From assembly GCF_025685425.1 (NCBI RefSeq), contig NZ_JAGTAS010000057.1, forward strand, positions 372,001-436,000: a stretch of DNA of 64,000 bases, given 5' to 3'. This document shows, piece after piece, positions 41,607 to 50,214 of the stretch. The DNA comes from Terriglobus albidus (GTDB taxonomy: Bacteria > Acidobacteriota > Terriglobia > Terriglobales > Acidobacteriaceae). A program made the translations under genes and the position numbers. The notes below the pieces were generated by a model. The model ran no database searches. It saw only the letters and a list, made by a program, of their open reading frames with translations, and was not told the origin of the DNA. The first letter of the stretch is position 1, and every line of letters begins with the position of its first letter.

Positions 41607-43043
41607 TTACTTCTGCTTCGAGACATGCTCGACAGCCTCAGAAAGGCTGATCTTGTTACCTGCCTTGGCCTGCTCGGCCTGGTAGGCAGAGGCTTTGTCC
41701 GCCAGAACCTGCGGATCCTTTGCGTCGGCATTCTCGGGAGTACTGGGCTGTTCCGGAGCCGGAGCGGTGACCGTGGGAACGACGGCGCCAGGTGCAGGCG
41801 TGGGAGCGTCGTTATGCATGTCCTCACCAGCCTTCTTACGGGCTTCACGCTCCGCGGCATTGACCTTGATGGCGGCCTCGCCGGCGGATGTCTGGCCGTC
41901 GAACATAAGGGTCTGAATCAATGTCTGGTGGCCAGGAAGAGCCTGCTCAGAGACACCCTTGATACGAGCAAGTTCGGCTGCCGCGCCATTCTTTGTTCCT
42001 TCAGCCACGCCAGCGGCATGACCTTCCTCGCGTGCCGTCTTTACGGCCGCGTCATACTGCTCCTGCGTGTATTGCATTGCAGCTTCTCCTGTGTTGAGAG
42101 TTTCGGAGGCCGAAGCCGCCGTATTGCTTACCTTCTGCACCTTGCCGTCGTTCAGCATGGTGATCACCTGATCGAGCGTGGCGATGCCATCGGCGAGACC
42201 AGCGTCAATGGCTTTCTGGCCCATGAACACCCGGCCATCAGCCATATCGGTCAGTACCTGATCCGAGCTAACGCCGCGGCCATCGGCAACGTTGTCCACG
42301 AACACGCTGTAGACGTGGTCAACGCCTTCCTTGATGTAATCCGTGCCTTCCTGGGTGAGTGGCCCAGTATCAGAGGCAATGCGTTTGTACTTGCCAGCGG
42401 TGATCTCGGTCCGCTTTACGCCCCGCTGCTGGTCAGCACCGCTGCGGTCCACATGTTGGTAGACCACACCGATCGATCCCACGGTCGTCGTGTCGTCGGC
42501 TAGATAGATGACGCTCGTTTGCGAGGCAAGCCAGTAGGCTGCGGATGCGCCGAGGCCTGTAACCCAGGCGGCGGACGGCTTTTTTTCCGCCGCCGCCTGA
42601 ATCACATTCGCGGCCAACTGCGTTCCATCAACATCGCCTCCGGGCGAGTCGACGACGTAGCAGATCGCAGTCACAGCTGAGTCATTCACCGCGGCAATGA
42701 CATCTTTCTGAAGATCCTCGGTGCTTGTACCGCCCGAGAACCACATAAAGATGTCCATCCGCTTACCGAGGACGCCTTCGATAGCGATAAGCGCCACGCC
42801 ATCGCGAATCACATAACCCGCTCCGCCGGTCTCATCTGCAGTACGGCGTGTGATGTTCGCGCCAGCCGCAAAGAAACGTGTCGGTAGGTCCTCCGCTTCT
42901 GACCCGAACTCCGCTTTGAGAGACGAGGCATCGATCTTGACGCCAGCCTGATGACGGTCCCAGACATCGCAGATCTGCGTAAGCTTCCATGGCGTCAGCG
43001 CCAGCGGCTTCTCATACGGGCTGAAAATGCGGACTTTACCCAT
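41607..43043 (-). CDS. S49-type prohead protease with scaffold C-terminus (gpC/Nu3-like)
   Basis: 478 residues. Residues about 80-310 are an SppA/S49 protease: DSPGGDVDGTQLA, catalytic Ser167 in GLGASAAYW, GSIGVVYQHVDRS and the dyad Lys near 218 (ITAGKYKRI). Residues about 320-478 are charged and coiled-coil/Pro-Ala rich (scaffold). An internal ATG (MQYTQEQYDAAVK) with GGAGAAGC upstream could yield a Nu3-like scaffold product. Its ATG overlaps the portal stop by one base. Confidence 0.9.
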   Translation of the reverse strand: MGKVRIFSPYEKPLALTPWKLTQICDVWDRHQAGVKIDASSLKAEFGSEAEDLPTRFFAAGANITRRTADETGGAGYVIRDGVALIAIEGVLGKRMDIFMWFSGGTSTEDLQKDVIAAVNDSAVTAICYVVDSPGGDVDGTQLAANVIQAAAEKKPSAAWVTGLGASAAYWLASQTSVIYLADDTTTVGSIGVVYQHVDRSGADQQRGVKRTEITAGKYKRIASDTGPLTQEGTDYIKEGVDHVYSVFVDNVADGRGVSSDQVLTDMADGRVFMGQKAIDAGLADGIATLDQVITMLNDGKVQKVSNTAASASETLNTGEAAMQYTQEQYDAAVKTAREEGHAAGVAEGTKNGAAAELARIKGVSEQALPGHQTLIQTLMFDGQTSAGEAAIKVNAAEREARKKAGEDMHNDAPTPAPGAVVPTVTAPAPEQPSTPENADAKDPQVLADKASAYQAEQAKAGNKISLSEAVEHVSKQK

Positions 43044-44698
43044 TACGCGGCCTCCGGAGCTTCGTTATCAGGAGCGTCAGGATTGGGCTCCGGCTTCGTT
43101 GTCGGCGGATTTACGGCTTCGGTAGCTGTCGCGTTCGCGATAGCAGGCTCGAGACCAGCCTCCACCCGCATTGCATGCTCCCGACGCCGCTGATTGTGAA
43201 GCTCAAGCCAAGAAACACCTTCCAGCTTCATTGCTTCGCGTTCGATCGTCGAGAATCCCTCGCTAACCTTTAGCTTCGAAGCCTCAGTTTCCTTGACCGG
43301 ATCAATCTGACCAGGAGCATCACCGACGCACTCGCAACGCTGATAGGCCTTGCGGATACGCGCATCGGTGAAATAGCCGGGTGCCGAAATCACGCCCAGA
43401 GCGACCGCTTCATCAAGCCACGTCTCATAGACTGGCTCGCAGAAATTGGTGGCGAGAAAGTTGCGGAAGTCCTTTACGAGCTTCCAGAACTCCAGCAGTG
43501 CGGCGCGAGCCGCGGAATATGAAGCTGTAAAGTGCTTGATGAGCACTTCATAGGGGATGCCGAGACGCATTCCGATCTGCCGAAGGATGGCCAGAACGAA
43601 GGGATCGAATGCAGCGTTCGGCCGCATCGCATTCGGGAACGACACCTTCTCTCCAGGAGCGAGGACATTGATCAGGCCGGCACCAAGCTCGATGTCGTTG
43701 GCTTTGCCCGGCTTCGAGGGCTCACTTACCTGGTGCTGCGGGGCCTCACTCTCAATGAAGACCGTATACATCGAGGTCACAACCGCGGCCATAATTTCGG
43801 CATCGGTATAGCGACCCAGCTGCTTCAGCAACTCAACGATCGTCGCCAGATATGGAACCCCCCGCTTCTGATCCGGCCTCTCGCGGTTGAAAAGATGGAG
43901 AACGGTACGACGGCCGGTACGGGTTCCGAATGCCGCATATCGCTTCCATTTGTTCCGATTTCCTGTATAGCCAAGGGCGCCGGGGTGCTCGTCGTAAATG
44001 ATGTACGCCACCGGAGCGCCATTGGCATCACACTCGACTCCGCCGAAGATGGGGCTGCTCTCGGTGGCAGTGGAATCCGCCGATGCTTGATAGCTGACAG
44101 GAACGCCTTCACCGTTGGGCGAGTCGACGCGGTCAGCCTCAATAATCTGGATACGAGTCTTATAGAGGCCGCCGGGGACCGCGACGGAGGGTAAAAGAAT
44201 GAAGGTGTCACCGCTTTCAAGCGTTGACCGCATTGCCAACTTCTGTTGCTGGTAGAAGTTCTCGGTTCGCGTAATATCGCAATCCTTCGAACCCGCCCAG
44301 AGCTCAAATTCGCGGCTGGTCTTCTCTGCCCAGGTAGAGGCCTCATCCTCGTTCATGCCCAGAGCTTTGAAATCAGGCTTCGGGTGGACCGATAGTCCGG
44401 TACCGACTACGTCACGAACGAGATTGTCGATTGCACCGCCGGCGATCGCGTTATTGCGACGAAGATCCCGGCAACGGACACGCAGAATGTGAAGGTCGTG
44501 CAATGTATCGGCGTCGGCTGATCCGTTCGCCACATACCAGTCACGAATGGCGCGACGATCATAGCGGGCTCCGGTATAGGCGCCCGATAGAGCAAGATGC
44601 CGGCGATACTGCCATCGCTTTAGACCAGCTGCAGGATTCAAGATGGTAATGAACTTGTCGAGCAGATTCGGCTCGACCCTGGCGATGTTCTTAGCCAC
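43043..44698 (-). CDS. Portal protein, lambda gpB-like
   Basis: 551 residues. YTGARYDRRAIRDWYVANGSADADTL, LRRNNAIAGGAIDNLVRDVVGTGLSVHPKPD, KLAMRSTLESGDTFILLP, and the late AARAALLEFWKLVKDFRNFLATNFCEPVYETWLDEAV are typical gpB segments. Forms the dodecameric portal at one vertex. The C-terminal tail is acidic and Pro-rich. Overlaps the gpW-like gene by 8 bp. Confidence 0.92.
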   Translation of the reverse strand: MAKNIARVEPNLLDKFITILNPAAGLKRWQYRRHLALSGAYTGARYDRRAIRDWYVANGSADADTLHDLHILRVRCRDLRRNNAIAGGAIDNLVRDVVGTGLSVHPKPDFKALGMNEDEASTWAEKTSREFELWAGSKDCDITRTENFYQQQKLAMRSTLESGDTFILLPSVAVPGGLYKTRIQIIEADRVDSPNGEGVPVSYQASADSTATESSPIFGGVECDANGAPVAYIIYDEHPGALGYTGNRNKWKRYAAFGTRTGRRTVLHLFNRERPDQKRGVPYLATIVELLKQLGRYTDAEIMAAVVTSMYTVFIESEAPQHQVSEPSKPGKANDIELGAGLINVLAPGEKVSFPNAMRPNAAFDPFVLAILRQIGMRLGIPYEVLIKHFTASYSAARAALLEFWKLVKDFRNFLATNFCEPVYETWLDEAVALGVISAPGYFTDARIRKAYQRCECVGDAPGQIDPVKETEASKLKVSEGFSTIEREAMKLEGVSWLELHNQRRREHAMRVEAGLEPAIANATATEAVNPPTTKPEPNPDAPDNEAPEAA

Positions 44699-44921
44699 AC
44701 GGCACCGCCCGGAAGGTCTGGATGCCCACCCTGCTGAGCTCTTTTACTTTGCGATCCCAGAACAAAACATCAGCGTTGGCATCCGCCAATGTACGGTAGA
44801 TAGTCTTCCGACCTCCCGTAGTACTGGAAACTTGGGTTTCCTGCACGCCGGTGAGCTCTGCCCGCCCTGCCAAAGCAGCATCGAGCTGAGCCTGAGCCTG
44901 TTCGAGAGTGATTCCGGCCAT
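44691..44921 (-). CDS. gpW-like head-tail joining protein (DUF6148)
   Basis: 76 residues. MAGITLEQAQAQLDAALAGRAEL, then YRTLADANADVLFWDRKVKEL matches the short gpW/DUF6148 proteins encoded between terminase and portal. No Shine-Dalgarno; it is the first gene after late promoter element 4 and heads the capsid unit. Confidence 0.8.
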   Translation of the reverse strand: MAGITLEQAQAQLDAALAGRAELTGVQETQVSSTTGGRKTIYRTLADANADVLFWDRKVKELSRVGIQTFRAVPCG

Positions 44922-44978
44922 GACGCGAAGTTATGGCCGCGTCGAAATCCAAACAATTGTCTTTTGTGAAAAGACAGG
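44922..44978 (-). promoter_or_regulatory. Late promoter element 4 (leaderless)
   Basis: Palindrome TGTCTTTTCACAAAAGACA at -46, TTGTTT at -35, 17-bp spacer, TAACTT at -12 to -7, +1 at the gpW-like ATG. It begins 3 bp after the terminase stop. GGCCAT upstream of the -10 can pair with ATGGCC at the start codon. Confidence 0.75.
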
Positions 44979-44981
44979 GGT

Positions 44982-46979
44982 CTAGACCTGTACTGCAGAC
45001 GAACGAACAACGCGGCGCGATGCGACGGGGACGATGCTGGCCGGTACCGCTCCACCCTCACAAACTTTGGCATGAAGTGCTAGGAGGTCACCATAAGTGG
45101 TGGGGTCGATGATCGTCTGCAAGGCAACGCGGGCGGCGTGGGCATATACCTCCATATCAAGTACTTCGTTCCGTTCATAGTTGAGGGCCCAGACAAAACG
45201 TGACTTCCGTGTCCTCTTGTCATAAATGCGCACCTTGCACTCGGAAGTCAGTTGCTTGAAGAACTCCTCCGTGCAATCCATCGGAAAGTGCATGTAGTTG
45301 GCGCCCGGCCGATTCACCTGCAGGCGGGACATGATGCGCTCCTTCGCGGCGTGAGTGCCTACCCGGAACAACCGCATCTTGTGCTTCTTTCCTATGCTCT
45401 CATCAACCAGTCCTGGACGGCTCAGGAAGTCCACACCTTTACAGGCATAGACGCGATTGCGGTTGTCTTGCCGCGGCATGACGTAGGCAGCGACAGCATC
45501 CGAATAGGCGCCGCTATCGACAAACGTAACTACCGGCCGGAGCTCAGCGCCCGATGCGTGCTTCCAGGAACGAAGTCGAAAGGCATCGAGATCCTCCCAT
45601 ACGTTCACCACATCCTCATTCTCGGCATCCTCCGGTTTCAGGCCCGGGGCACCCCAGAAGATCTCGTGTGCAATGTGCCACTCTTCTACGTCATTGCCGG
45701 TCATACCGGCGTTACCTGTTGACGTCGCCGGGCCGAAGCCGGTGACCTTGGCCTCGATGCGATTCTTCTGCACGTCGACTGTGCAGACAATAAAGGCCAC
45801 GCCCATCGGAACCTGTATGCCCTTGCCGTCCGGATCGTACTGTTCACGCCTGGCTAATAGCCCGTCCGGCTCAATGGTGTCGATGGCTTCCTCGAAAGGA
45901 AGCCCCAAACGTAGGTTCCAGAATGCCCGAAGCTTATCCGGCACACCTTGGGCATCGATCCACTCAGCGACAAGATTGTGCCAGAGGTCCTTCCAGGGGC
46001 TGTAGATTGCGTTGATGTAAAAGCCGCGGTGGGTAGTTCTCTCGGGGTACTTTGGAATCCATCGACCACCCCGGAGAATGGCCTGCTTCTGGTGCTCTTT
46101 GATACCCACCTTGCAGTTACGGCAGTGGAACTGTACGGATTCTTTGATAGGCTTCCCATTCTTATCGAGTTCCCATGAGAAGTTTGACTGCTTCGTGTCC
46201 GGATCCAACCAGAGCAGAGGCTGCTCTTCCCCGCAATACGGGCAGGGGACATAAAACATCGACTGATCTGACGCCTCATATGACTTCGCAGCTGGGGAAA
46301 GCTTAGCCGGCAGCGCAGGGGTGGACCCAATAACCACCTGGCAGCGTTCGAAGGTATCGAGGCGCCGTTCGGCAATATCGAAGAAACTACCTTCCTTGTT
46401 GACCTGGTCGTATCCGTCCACCTCGTCAAACAGCTGCAACTCGACCGGGTCAGAACGCATGTTGCCGGCATTCGCGCCGGCGATCTTCAGGAAGCCGCCG
46501 AAGAACTGCTTCAGGAGTTGGGTGTTTCCTCCCTTCCGGGATAGATTCTTGAAGACCTTCGAAGCCAGGGACTTGCAGGCGTCGATCATCGGCTGAATCG
46601 TCTTCTTAGACTTGTCCTTTGCGTCACTATCGCGAGGGAGGACGTACATCATCGGACCAGGCTTGGTGTCGATCTTCCAGCCGATGATGTTGAGCATGAT
46701 CTCGGTCCAACCGACCTGCGTGCTCTTCAGGCAGCTAACCTTCTCCACGTCGTCATCACAGATGGCATCCATGATCCCTCGCTGGAAGGAATGAGCCTCA
46801 TAAGGTCCAGGCCTCGCCGTCGTGCCCTTCGGCAGGATGCGGTTAGCTTCGGCCCATTGCGACACGAGCATCTTCTTCGCTGGCCGGAAGAGTGCGCCGA
46901 TCTCGGCATCAACGGCTGCGAGGTTTTCTTCGAGCGTCGCTATCGTTTGCTCGGTCTCGGATTGAAGCTGGGATTCCAT
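44982..46979 (-). CDS. Terminase large subunit (gpA family)
   Basis: 665 residues. Entry WAEANRILPKGTTARPGPYEAHSFQRGIMDAI, Walker A-like SCLKSTQVGWTE, Walker B LQLFDEVDGYD near residue 170, zinc-type CPYCGEEQ and CRNCKVG, nuclease-domain acidics (VCTVDVQKNRIE; VTFVDSGAYSDAV) and GVDFLSRPGLVD. Packages DNA from cos with the Nu1-like partner; the two genes overlap by about 70 bp. No separate promoter, so it is read from upstream. Confidence 0.95.
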   Translation of the reverse strand: MESQLQSETEQTIATLEENLAAVDAEIGALFRPAKKMLVSQWAEANRILPKGTTARPGPYEAHSFQRGIMDAICDDDVEKVSCLKSTQVGWTEIMLNIIGWKIDTKPGPMMYVLPRDSDAKDKSKKTIQPMIDACKSLASKVFKNLSRKGGNTQLLKQFFGGFLKIAGANAGNMRSDPVELQLFDEVDGYDQVNKEGSFFDIAERRLDTFERCQVVIGSTPALPAKLSPAAKSYEASDQSMFYVPCPYCGEEQPLLWLDPDTKQSNFSWELDKNGKPIKESVQFHCRNCKVGIKEHQKQAILRGGRWIPKYPERTTHRGFYINAIYSPWKDLWHNLVAEWIDAQGVPDKLRAFWNLRLGLPFEEAIDTIEPDGLLARREQYDPDGKGIQVPMGVAFIVCTVDVQKNRIEAKVTGFGPATSTGNAGMTGNDVEEWHIAHEIFWGAPGLKPEDAENEDVVNVWEDLDAFRLRSWKHASGAELRPVVTFVDSGAYSDAVAAYVMPRQDNRNRVYACKGVDFLSRPGLVDESIGKKHKMRLFRVGTHAAKERIMSRLQVNRPGANYMHFPMDCTEEFFKQLTSECKVRIYDKRTRKSRFVWALNYERNEVLDMEVYAHAARVALQTIIDPTTYGDLLALHAKVCEGGAVPASIVPVASRRVVRSSAVQV

Positions 46980-47493
46980 CGGCTATGTCCGTGAGCGCCT
47001 TGTCGATCTCACCCTCAAGGATCTGGCGCATCCGCTTCCGCGGCTCTCCCTCGAGTTTGTCGGGGAGTTTCGTGGGGAGCGCGGCGAGACGTTGCGTGAC
47101 CACGGAAGCCCAGGTTGTGAGTTTTTCCCGGTATAGCGAGAGCGGTACAGTCTGTCCGCGTCGCTCCGCGAGATCCATCTCGGCCTGATCGGCTTGTGCG
47201 GCTGTAAGGCGGGCACGCTCATCCGATAGATTGCGAGGCTTTCCATCAGTTCCCTCTGTTTGCTTTCGCTGAACCGATGGGCGGAGCCGGCCAAGGTACC
47301 AGTGCATGCAGACGATTGGGTCGTATTGCCCTCGGGCAGCTTTCGGCATACCTTCGGCGACGAGTTGAGAGATTCGCATCTCGCTGAGCGGGGGTTGATC
47401 CTGACCAGCAAGCAGCCAACACAGATCTCGTACAGAAACGAGCTTCGGCGCATCCTTTTTCTCACCCTTAGCGCTCCTCTTTTTGGCCGCCAT
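46909..47493 (-). CDS. Terminase small subunit, Nu1-like
   Basis: 194 residues. LVSVRDLCWLLAGQDQPPLSEMRISQLVAEGMPKAARGQYDPIVCMHWYLGRLR is the Nu1 helix-turn-helix plus wing that reads cosB; the second half is a coiled coil (SDERARLTAAQADQAEMDLAERRGQ) for contact with the large subunit. Its 3' end overlaps the large-subunit gene. Confidence 0.85.
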   Translation of the reverse strand: MAAKKRSAKGEKKDAPKLVSVRDLCWLLAGQDQPPLSEMRISQLVAEGMPKAARGQYDPIVCMHWYLGRLRPSVQRKQTEGTDGKPRNLSDERARLTAAQADQAEMDLAERRGQTVPLSLYREKLTTWASVVTQRLAALPTKLPDKLEGEPRKRMRQILEGEIDKALTDIADGIPASIRDRANDSDARRKPRSR

Positions 47494-47706
47494 GGCGCCG
47501 TTCCGATCCGTGTTTTGCTGACTTTTCCATCATTCACAACTCGCGAAACTAAACTAAAGCCTCACTTTTTTGGTTCTCGTCTAGACGTATGTCGGGGTTC
47601 GAATTACCCGAAATCGAGCGGTCGCCGGAAGGACCCCCGATTATTAGGCAAGGCGCCCGTCCACGGACACGTCTGTCCATGGACACCTTCTCTATTGGCG
47701 AGGTGC
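47494..47706. other. Candidate cos region
   Basis: 213 bp without a convincing gene, immediately upstream of the Nu1-like gene, where lambda has cos. GTCCACGGAC at 47659-47668 and the perfect palindrome GTCCATGGAC at 47675-47684 form paired near-identical sites. These are plausible terminase-binding or nicking elements; nothing proves it. Confidence 0.4.
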
Positions 47707-48147
47707 TCATACGCTCACCTCATATCGAAGCTTGTCCTGCAACGGTGCTGTATCCACTCGCGGGCGTGATGGGCAACTCCATGATCTACCTGTCACCTGA
47801 CCTACGAGCTTCCACCCAGATGCTGTGAGTGTTGTGCCAGGCTCACAGGCATAGATATAGGTGATCAGCCTGCGATAGCCCATTGCTCTGGCAGCACGCC
47901 ATGCAGCCGCATATAGCTTTGAGCATGCATTCTTAGTACCGTCCGTGGCTAAGCGCGTGACCTCAAGAGTGAATCCGTCCTGCAACGCTCTTGCGTTTGG
48001 CCTGCCGACGATAGCAACGCCAATCACCTTTCCATCACACTCCGCCGCAATGCTGAACTTGTGACCGACGCGTGGTCCATGATGGCGATGATGTTGTGAG
48101 ACAAACGCATTCGCCTCAGCCAATTCGCAGGGAACAATGGTGATCAC
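47707..48147 (-). CDS. XF1762-type acetyltransferase-like phage protein
   Basis: 146 residues. ANAFVSQHHRHHGPRVGHKFSIAAECDGKVIGVAIVGRPNARAL, then EVTRLATDGTKNACSKLYAAAWRAARAMGYRRLITYI matches the XF1762/GNAT-like proteins often encoded next to phage terminase. Acetyltransferase fold is likely; substrate unknown. Its ATG overlaps the upstream stop by 4 bp. Confidence 0.8.
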   Translation of the reverse strand: MITIVPCELAEANAFVSQHHRHHGPRVGHKFSIAAECDGKVIGVAIVGRPNARALQDGFTLEVTRLATDGTKNACSKLYAAAWRAARAMGYRRLITYIYACEPGTTLTASGWKLVGQVTGRSWSCPSRPRVDTAPLQDKLRYEVSV

Positions 48148-48893
48148 TGGCCACCACCGAGCGACGGACTAAGGATCAGCATGTCACGCATCGCCTCATT
48201 CAGTAGGCGTGCGAAGTTGGCCTGATAGACCTCGCGTGCGATCTGGCCGAATGGTAGGCGCACCTTATAGTCGGCATGGTCTACAAAGATGAGCAGCGGC
48301 TTGAGCTCACCATCAGCCATGCGCTGCCACACGCCCAAAGGTCCATGCCCACCACCTGGCCGGCCAACGAAGATATCAATCTGCTTTTTATTGCGCTGCA
48401 TCGATCGCGTCGTGCGGTTGGCGTCGTAGCCAGCCTTCCAATGCGAACCAGTCGCGCTCATGATCTGTGTGATCAGCGACGGCTGAATGTTGCCATATCG
48501 ATTGAGTTTGGCGCCTGAGCCTGGCACCCAAAACATCCCGCCGGGCAGGATGCCTTTACGACGGAATGCGATCTCACTAGGCTTGGCGGCACGGCTGCCG
48601 CCTTCCACCTGCGGCAGGAGATAGGTCGATGGCGGCACACCCTTGCTGGCGACACTCTTCAGGTTGACGGTCGCTGTGAGGTTTGTCTTTGTCGCGGCCT
48701 GGAAGTAGGCCGAGTTCATTGTGTATGGGGTCGGCCGATCGAAGCTGACGCCCATCGTTGCCCGGTCAGCCCGGCGAACCAGCACGGCAACACCATTCAG
48801 GGCCTTAGCAGTGGCGGCTGGGAACTTGTCACGTTCCCAGCCTTCCAGAGTCTGCTCAAACCCCTTTGTGTCGGCACTGATCCCAAGCTGCAT
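48144..48893 (-). CDS. Minor tail protein Z-like
   Basis: 249 residues. MQLGISADTKGFEQTLEGWERDKFPAATAKALNGVAVLVRRA and the basic, RNR/KR-rich remainder (FRRKGILPGGMFWVPGSG; TTRSMQRNKKQIDIFVGRPGGGHG) fit gpZ-type minor tail proteins loosely. It is the first gene of the terminase unit; position is unusual for a tail gene. No Shine-Dalgarno. Confidence 0.5.
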   Translation of the reverse strand: MQLGISADTKGFEQTLEGWERDKFPAATAKALNGVAVLVRRADRATMGVSFDRPTPYTMNSAYFQAATKTNLTATVNLKSVASKGVPPSTYLLPQVEGGSRAAKPSEIAFRRKGILPGGMFWVPGSGAKLNRYGNIQPSLITQIMSATGSHWKAGYDANRTTRSMQRNKKQIDIFVGRPGGGHGPLGVWQRMADGELKPLLIFVDHADYKVRLPFGQIAREVYQANFARLLNEAMRDMLILSPSLGGGQ

Positions 48894-48950
48894 GCCGCCA
48901 TACTAGGTAGCGCATCAGCCTGAAACTATTGTCTTTTGTGAAAAGACAGG
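48894..48950 (-). promoter_or_regulatory. Late promoter element 5 (leaderless)
   Basis: Palindrome identical, centred at -46; TAGTTT at -35, 17-bp spacer, TAGTAT at -12 to -7 (the best -10 of the set), +1 at ATG 48893. It begins 1 bp after the upstream stop. This unit reads the terminase genes. Confidence 0.72.
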
Positions 48951-48951
48951 C

Positions 48952-49422
48952 TTACGAAAGCGGCCGTTGGCTTTGGATTTCCAAATAGCAGGTCAGAAAG
49001 TGCTCAATCAACACATTCGCCATTTCGCCGGACGGTAGAGGCCCAGGATATTCATGATCCTGAAAGTCCCATTGGTCGCCGTCATAAGTCAGAAATATGC
49101 TTTTAGTGGATGATGCAGCGGGTTGGCGAATAGTGCTCTCAACCGCGACTCTTGCGATCGCGTTACCAGCATCGTGTGAGGTTATCTTGAGAGCGAGATA
49201 GTTTAGGCTCACATACCAGTTCGGTGGCGGGTTGGTTGCGAATCCATGTCCACCTGCCGTACGGCCTTTTACCGCGTTAGCAATATTCGTTTGGAGGGAT
49301 TGGAGAGCCCACTCGAAGCGATCTAGCTTTCGCTCCCTCGCCTCCTTTTCTTGTGCGCGTGCTTTTGTCAGTTCAGCATGGGACGTTTCGAAATTGTTGA
49401 GAATCTCATCCAAGCTCTTCAT
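48952..49422 (-). CDS. Hypothetical protein preceding the late block
   Basis: 156 residues, N-terminal coiled coil (FETSHAELTKARAQEKEARERKLDRFEWALQSL), then a domain with NPPPNWYVSLNYLALKITSHDAGNAIARV and FLTYDGDQWDFQDHEYPG. Starts divergently from the plus-strand gene at 49500. TATAAG 10 to 15 bases upstream of the ATG suggests a near-leaderless promoter. Confidence 0.6.
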   Translation of the reverse strand: MKSLDEILNNFETSHAELTKARAQEKEARERKLDRFEWALQSLQTNIANAVKGRTAGGHGFATNPPPNWYVSLNYLALKITSHDAGNAIARVAVESTIRQPAASSTKSIFLTYDGDQWDFQDHEYPGPLPSGEMANVLIEHFLTCYLEIQSQRPLS

Positions 49423-49464
49423 ATGACGAAACTTATATCACTCATCCGTGGATTTTTCACTATT

Positions 49465-49499
49465 TTAATTTTCGCTTTTACTTCGCCTATAATGAATTC
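49465..49499 (+). promoter_or_regulatory. Rightward promoter with leaderless geometry
   Basis: TATAAT at 49488-49493 with +1 expected at 49500, where the GTG start of the next gene lies: the same -12 to -7 spacing as the late set. TTAATT at 49465-49470 is a weak -35 (17-bp spacer). The surrounding DNA is strongly AT-rich. Confidence 0.55.
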
Positions 49500-49712
49500 G
49501 TGTTCGATCCGGATGCCCACCTTCCGAGAATCAACCGAGGCATGATCTACCTCGGCGCCTGCCTGATTGCTGGCATTAGATTGGCTAGGGAAAAGCAGGT
49601 GAACGTCCGGGTGCTTCCCACCAGCCACGCCATTGATGAATCCGTGGATCTAGCACACGAGATCTTCAATCGAGTGTTCCGTAAAGTCCCAGATAAGCTG
49701 GAGAAGAAATGA
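49500..49712 (+). CDS. Small phage protein, probable leaderless GTG start
   Basis: 70 residues, (M)FDPDAHLPRINRGMIYLGACLIAGIRLAREKQVNVRVLP then a helical tail. TATAAT lies 7 bases before the GTG and no Shine-Dalgarno is present; ATG 49542 is the alternative start. Stop overlaps the next ATG by 4 bp. Confidence 0.5.
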   Translation: MFDPDAHLPRINRGMIYLGACLIAGIRLAREKQVNVRVLPTSHAIDESVDLAHEIFNRVFRKVPDKLEKK

Positions 49713-49936
49713 CGCAGAACCAATTCAACGATCAATGGTCGATCGAGGAGCTGCCGGCGTGCGATACCGGCATGGAGCTCCTGAAGCACTTCTCCGATGC
49801 CCATCCGGAGATTGCCGCGCACGTCTTGCGCTTACTGGCATGGGCTGACCAGGTAGACGAGTTCATTGCAGCAGATCCACTCTGGAATGCTTATACTCGC
49901 CACGTCGGACAATGTCCGCACTGCAATGAATTGTGA
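49709..49936 (+). CDS. Small phage protein with C-terminal CPHC
   Basis: 75 residues, helical, acidic (DIGMELLKHFSDAHPEI-type segment then LLAWADQVDEFIAADPLW), ending GQCPHCNEL, a possible half zinc knuckle. Coupled to the previous gene (ATGA). A neighbour encoded at 50909 also has a CPTC motif. Function unknown. Confidence 0.55.
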   Translation: MTQNQFNDQWSIEELPACDTGMELLKHFSDAHPEIAAHVLRLLAWADQVDEFIAADPLWNAYTRHVGQCPHCNEL

Positions 49937-49943
49937 GGTCTAA

Positions 49944-50204
49944 ATGGCAGTCGATCGATTTATCTGGGAGTACCATCTGACACCCAATGGATGGGTAAAA
50001 GGAAAGACATCGGACATGTTCTCCGGCAAAACGGAAGCTGCGATCCCTCCGGATCGGCTGAAGACCGTAGAACAGGAAGTCTATCAGTCTTCGCGTTTTT
50101 CTCCAGAAGAGACGAGGATTCGAACCACATGGATCGCAGACGGAGCGGCGGAGCAAATTGAAGAGTTGCAACGCAAATATCCACCACCATTCAAGGAGGA
50201 GTAG
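49944..50204 (+). CDS. Hypothetical phage protein
   Basis: 86 residues, MAVDRFIWEYHLTPNGWVKGKTSDMFSGKTEAAIPPDRLKTVEQEVYQSSRFSPEETRIR. GAGG precedes the ATG. No known domain; it immediately precedes the SRAP gene in the same unit. Confidence 0.58.
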   Translation: MAVDRFIWEYHLTPNGWVKGKTSDMFSGKTEAAIPPDRLKTVEQEVYQSSRFSPEETRIRTTWIADGAAEQIEELQRKYPPPFKEE

Positions 50205-50214
50205 CTACCGTCCT

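Noticed and set aside
47589-47828. Plus-strand frame of 79 codons in the candidate cos region
   Set aside because: It has no ribosome binding site, and its second half is antisense to the well-supported XF1762-type gene.
25414-48950. The five palindromes as ordinary rho-independent terminators
   Set aside because: The stem is AT-rich and not followed by a T run. The exact 36-base distance to the start codon and the -35/-10 pattern favour a promoter, although a dual role is possible.
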